Shown piece after piece: positions 54,303-57,115 of a DNA stretch of 57,115 nucleotides (the stretch's first letter is position 1; every line of letters begins with the position of its first letter). The stretch covers positions 1 through 57,115 of IMG/VR virus record IMGVR_UViG_3300048587_000396. One strand, written 5' to 3'. A program made the translations under genes and the position numbers. Under the pieces are notes generated by a model, which worked only from the letters and a program-made list of their open reading frames with translations, had not been told where the DNA came from and did not search any database. The stretch is from a virus.

Positions 54303-55863
54303 GTTTGAGGACCAATCCAGCAAGGACTGTCCACTGTCGCCACTCGTCGAAGAGAACGTTGAGGCGATGCGGGCTCACATGACATCTGCGGATGACATCT
54401 TCCGACAGGGTGAGTTTCTGGTGCGAGTATATCAGTCACCTGAGACGGGTGAGTTCGAGATCGTGCGCATCACGCCCAATCTACTGCGAGTCTACGCGGC
54501 ACGACACATCCACTTCTACGTGGTCAAGAAGAGCGAGCGGATACGAGTGTCGGTCCCCATTGATGCAGCACGAGCCTATCTCGACGCTCCGGGGGACACT
54601 CCTCATAAGACATTCGGTGGGCTGACGAACTCCCCGATCATCGATCATCGTTCCGGCAAGGTGGTGTCGAAACAGGGCTACGACATTCGCTCGCGGCTCT
54701 ACGTTGACTCCCCCGCCGTTGAAATCCCCGACAAGCCCACGAAGGTCCAAGCGAAGGAGGCCCTGCTCAAGCTGCGTCACGCCTTCCGCACGCTGCCCTA
54801 TGCTGATAGTGAGCGGTGCAGTGACGAGGACGGGAATAACAGCGTGCGACTGGATCTCGACCCCGGAGACGACGAAAGCTCGTTCCTCATCGGAGGTGTT
54901 CTGTCAGCGGTGGCCCGAGCCTCGGTGCCGCTGTCACCTCTGCTGGTGCTGGATGCACCGTCGAGCTCAGGCTCCGGTGTCGGCAAGGGATTAGCGACTC
55001 ACGCGTGTTCAGTGCTCTCGCAAGGACGGAAGGCTCTGCCCATCACGTTCGGCGATACTCAGGAGGAGTTCGACAAGCGGCTGACTGCCACGGTGATGTC
55101 TGGCGCTCCCACGCTCATGCTGGATAACTTCAACGCTCGACACCTCGGCGGCTCCACGCTGAACTCGTTGCTGACTGAATCGCCGTCACGCATCCGTCCT
55201 CTCGGTTCGTCCAACATGATCGACATTCACCACCGGATGTGGGCGTGCGCGAACGGCACCGGAATCCGCATCAGGGAGGACTTGGCGCGAAGGTCTGTTC
55301 TCTGCACGCTCGACTCCCATGTTGAGCATCCAGAGGGACGGAAGTTCACGTTCAACCTCCTGCATGAGATCGCGGAGAGGCGCGCGGAGCTGCTGAGCGC
55401 AGCCTTCCTGATACTTCGCTGGGGAGTGCAGAATCCGTGTCCCCCTGGCGATTCGCTCGGCTCCTTCGAGGTGTGGTCCCGTCTGGTCCGGGATCCTCTC
55501 ATCGCTCTGGGCTGTCGAGATCCAGCAAAGCTCAGGGCGAAAATCAAGGAACAGGACCCCGAGCGTGAGATGTGGACCGAGATCCTCGAGCTCTGGTGGC
55601 AGCATCACAAGAACGCAGCCGTCTGTTTCAGCAGGCACGAGAAGGGATACACCATGATGCATCCCGAGTTGAGGCACATGCTCTACGAGGCATTGACGCC
55701 GAAAATGGACCCTGACTCGTTGGTCGCCAAGCGAACACTCGGTCGAATACTCGGTGGAAAGAACCGCATGATGTTGAATGACTATCGGCTGTCCGTGATC
55801 CCGCGCAAGAACAGCAGGGCTCAGGCTGAGTATCGCATCGAGCAAGTCGCGGCCAAATCCTAG
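54289..55863 (+). CDS. P-loop ATPase, helicase half of a split primase-helicase
   Basis: 524 aa from GTG 54289 (AGGGAG 8 bases upstream), overlapping the primase-like gene by 14 bases. Walker A SGSGVGKG at 227-234, Walker B PTLMLDNFN near 275-283, and a sensor/arginine-finger-like region (WACANGTGIRIREDLARRSV). The layout resembles DUF927/VapE-like or superfamily 3 helicases of phages and mobile elements. Likely the replicative helicase loader or helicase. Confidence 0.7.
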   Translation: MAKVEFEDQSSKDCPLSPLVEENVEAMRAHMTSADDIFRQGEFLVRVYQSPETGEFEIVRITPNLLRVYAARHIHFYVVKKSERIRVSVPIDAARAYLDAPGDTPHKTFGGLTNSPIIDHRSGKVVSKQGYDIRSRLYVDSPAVEIPDKPTKVQAKEALLKLRHAFRTLPYADSERCSDEDGNNSVRLDLDPGDDESSFLIGGVLSAVARASVPLSPLLVLDAPSSSGSGVGKGLATHACSVLSQGRKALPITFGDTQEEFDKRLTATVMSGAPTLMLDNFNARHLGGSTLNSLLTESPSRIRPLGSSNMIDIHHRMWACANGTGIRIREDLARRSVLCTLDSHVEHPEGRKFTFNLLHEIAERRAELLSAAFLILRWGVQNPCPPGDSLGSFEVWSRLVRDPLIALGCRDPAKLRAKIKEQDPEREMWTEILELWWQHHKNAAVCFSRHEKGYTMMHPELRHMLYEALTPKMDPDSLVAKRTLGRILGGKNRMMLNDYRLSVIPRKNSRAQAEYRIEQVAAKS

Positions 55864-55868
55864 GGCGT

Positions 55869-56003
55869 TGTGGCAACAGTGGCATGAGTGGCATCTCGAT
55901 ACCCCACTACAGACCATAGAACGAATACACACCATCCTTGCAACAATTCAGTTCGCGCTCTAAAGGGGTTATGGCTGTTGCCACTCATGCCACTGTTGCC
56001 ACA
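55869..56003. repeat. 25-bp perfect inverted repeat with iterons; candidate replication origin
   Basis: Left arm 55869-55893 and right arm 55979-56003 are perfect inverse copies separated by 85 bases. Each arm holds three GTGGCA hexamers spaced 9 bases apart (GTGGCA ACA GTGGCA TGA GTGGCA). The loop is AT-richer than the flanks. It follows the helicase gene directly. Iteron spacing near one helical turn suggests initiator binding. Confidence 0.65.
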
Positions 56004-56107
56004 TTTCCGACTGTAGTGCTGCGATTGTTGCTTGACGCTCTACGACTCACGTCGCTCGGGGGAAAAGAGCGATTGCATTCCGCGCTGGCGATATGCCAGG
56101 GTGGCAC

Positions 56108-56734
56108 ATGAAGGTCCACACGAGAGAGTCGATAGTCCATCAGAAGATAAGGCGGGTGGCCCGACTCCGACCTGACGTGCGAGTGAAACGGATAGAGAAC
56201 CTCACCGATGTAGGGATGCCCGACATGGTCGTTCTGCTCGGGGGAGTCACCTACTTCGTGGAGGCCAAGATGGGGAGGCTCAGGGTCAACGATGTCCCAG
56301 CAGTCCACGTCCGTCCATCTCAGGTCAATTGGATAGAGGGCTGGAGCGAGGCAGGAGGCCACGTCCTAGTGATAGTCGCACTCCCTGATGGGAGCCTGCA
56401 CTCAGTCGGGCCTGAGTTCGTGCGAGGACTACGACTGGAAGGACTACGGAGCGAGTTCGTCGTGCGGTCCGTGCGGGGACAGCTGACTTACGAGGGATTG
56501 TATTCGCTGTTGAGCGCGTGCCAGTATGGCGCCCATGTCAAAACGCCCAGGTCCTCCAAGGTGGAAATCCCAGGGTCGCGCAGAGAGCGCGCCGATGCCA
56601 CCCGATTGGCCGCGCGTTCGCGCTCAGGTGTTGCGAGAGGAGCCGATGTGCCGTTCGTGCTCGAACAACCTGAGACGAAGTCCGTCAGAGGAAGTGGATC
56701 ACATCGTGCCTCGATCTCAAGGAGGGTCCGATGA
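56108..56734 (+). CDS. VRR-NUC nuclease
   Basis: 208 aa from ATG 56108 (CCAGGG about 8 bases upstream). VRR-NUC core: RVKRIENLTDVGMPDMVVL, FVEAKMG (E52, K54), RPSQVNWIEGW and VLVIVALPDG. Known relatives resolve DNA junctions or cut flap DNA. From codon 139 the frame overlaps the HNH gene by about 209 bases, and the tail there looks non-native, so the true product may end sooner by frameshift or the tail may be tolerated. Confidence 0.8.
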   Translation: MKVHTRESIVHQKIRRVARLRPDVRVKRIENLTDVGMPDMVVLLGGVTYFVEAKMGRLRVNDVPAVHVRPSQVNWIEGWSEAGGHVLVIVALPDGSLHSVGPEFVRGLRLEGLRSEFVVRSVRGQLTYEGLYSLLSACQYGAHVKTPRSSKVEIPGSRRERADATRLAARSRSGVARGADVPFVLEQPETKSVRGSGSHRASISRRVR

Positions 56735-56939
56735 CCGAGCGAACCTTCAAGCACTCTGTCGTGAGTGTCACGGATTCAAAACGGTGAGGGAGTCTCACAA
56801 CCTCCCCCCTAAGCCGACCATCACCTGGACTGGTGCGCCGGAAGGCGAGTGGGCTCGCGCGACTCCGGCTCTGCCTCAGTCCTCTCCGCAGAACCTGCTG
56901 AAACGTTTCCGTCAGCGGAAGAAGCCGGACTTCTCGTGA
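56526..56939 (+). CDS. HNH endonuclease (packaging-associated)
   Basis: 137 aa; ATG 56526 or 56535, neither with a good ribosome site. HNH motif: CRSCSNNL, EVDHIVPRSQGGSDDRANLQALCRECHGFKT. In the closed circle it lies just before the terminase genes, the usual place of packaging HNH proteins that act with TerL at cos sites. Translation may be coupled to the upstream VRR-NUC gene. Confidence 0.85.
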   Translation: MAPMSKRPGPPRWKSQGRAESAPMPPDWPRVRAQVLREEPMCRSCSNNLRRSPSEEVDHIVPRSQGGSDDRANLQALCRECHGFKTVRESHNLPPKPTITWTGAPEGEWARATPALPQSSPQNLLKRFRQRKKPDFS

Positions 56940-57078
56940 TGGCTGGAGCAGGGAGTCATTACGAGTCCGGTTCATGCCGTTCCCGCACGGATTCGACTAT
57001 TGAATGCGGTTCTGCAATGAACATCGCAAAGCGATCACAAATGGGCACCAAAATCAGCGGGGGACCTCGCCGGGGGGG
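56940..57078. other. Non-coding end region; candidate packaging site
   Basis: No gene. With bases 1-111 it makes a gap of about 290 bases between HNH and terminase genes in the circle. It contains ATCGCAAAGCGAT (short inverted repeat), and G-rich runs (GCGGGGGACC, GGGGGGGCGG) next to an A5 string. A cos or pac site is expected here. Confidence 0.5.
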
Positions 57079-57115
57079 CGGCGAAAAACCTTGGCCCAAT
57101 CTACTGCTAACCGGC
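57079..57115. repeat. Terminal direct repeat, right copy
   Basis: Matches bases 1-37 except T at 57108 in place of A at 30. Confidence 0.9.

Noticed and set aside
1-57115. Temperate life style genes
   Set aside because: No integrase, excisionase, CI/Cro-like repressor or attachment core found; SNF2 and HNH genes do not imply lysogeny.

Overview
The window reads as one essentially complete genome of a tailed double-stranded DNA phage with a long non-contractile tail (siphovirus), about 57 kb and GC-rich. The first and last 37 bases are the same apart from one base, so the linear record is probably an opened circle. Closing it puts the HNH endonuclease at the right end directly before the terminase genes at the left end. 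Signal peptides, a lipoprotein with a lipobox and a zinc peptidase endolysin fit a Gram-negative, high-GC host. A GcrA-like zinc motif hints at an alphaproteobacterium, but weakly. I see no integrase, excisionase or CI-type repressor, no tRNA and no CRISPR, so a virulent life style is most likely. From memory, size and gene content recall YuA/M6-like siphophages; this was not tested.

Layout. (1) 112-21843, plus strand: packaging, head, connector, tail, tail tip, tail fibre and lysis genes, nearly all overlapping by a few bases. The prohead protease is fused to the major capsid protein and lies before the portal. A collagen-like protein sits between portal and connector. A -1 frameshift site makes the tail chaperone pair. 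(2) 21932-23452, plus strand: two exported proteins behind their own promoter, plus one small gene, closed by paired hairpins. (3) 23541-27710, minus strand: ATP-dependent DNA ligase, sulfotransferase-like protein, SNF2-type helicase and small genes. (4) 27711-28586: a long GC-rich non-coding stretch. (5) 28682-32245, plus strand: an island of eleven small genes. Four of them are preceded by copies of a two-hairpin leader. (6) 32246-32486: a GGCGCC-rich repeat array. (7) 32487-53076, minus strand: dUTPase, family A DNA polymerase, a homing-endonuclease/DNA-glycosylase fusion, nucleotide metabolism, a predicted thymine-hypermodification cluster (39195-44901), many small proteins and a RecD/Dda-like helicase. 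(8) 53379-56939, plus strand: Toprim primase-like protein, P-loop helicase-like protein, a 25-bp inverted repeat built of iterons, VRR-NUC nuclease and HNH endonuclease.

Regulation. Twelve sites share a sigma70-like promoter pattern, TTGCNC or TGGCGC, then 16-17 bases, then TAGGCT or a close variant. They sit before operon heads on both strands, including the capsid gene. This suggests that host RNA polymerase serves the genome throughout infection.

How the genes work together. dUTPase, an HD-domain 5'-nucleotidase-like protein and a thymidylate synthase-like enzyme can shape the dUMP, hydroxymethyl-dUMP and dTMP pools. Polymerase, primase, helicases and ligase copy the genome. The hydroxymethyl-dU kinase/pyrophosphorylase-like protein, radical SAM enzyme and two glycosyltransferases could then decorate thymine in DNA, a known way for phages to resist restriction. 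The most promising undescribed items are the four covarying two-hairpin leaders, the hypermodification cluster with a start-site hairpin on its key gene, a gene overprinted on the linker of a GcrA-like/HD fusion, and the iteron inverted repeat as a candidate replication origin.
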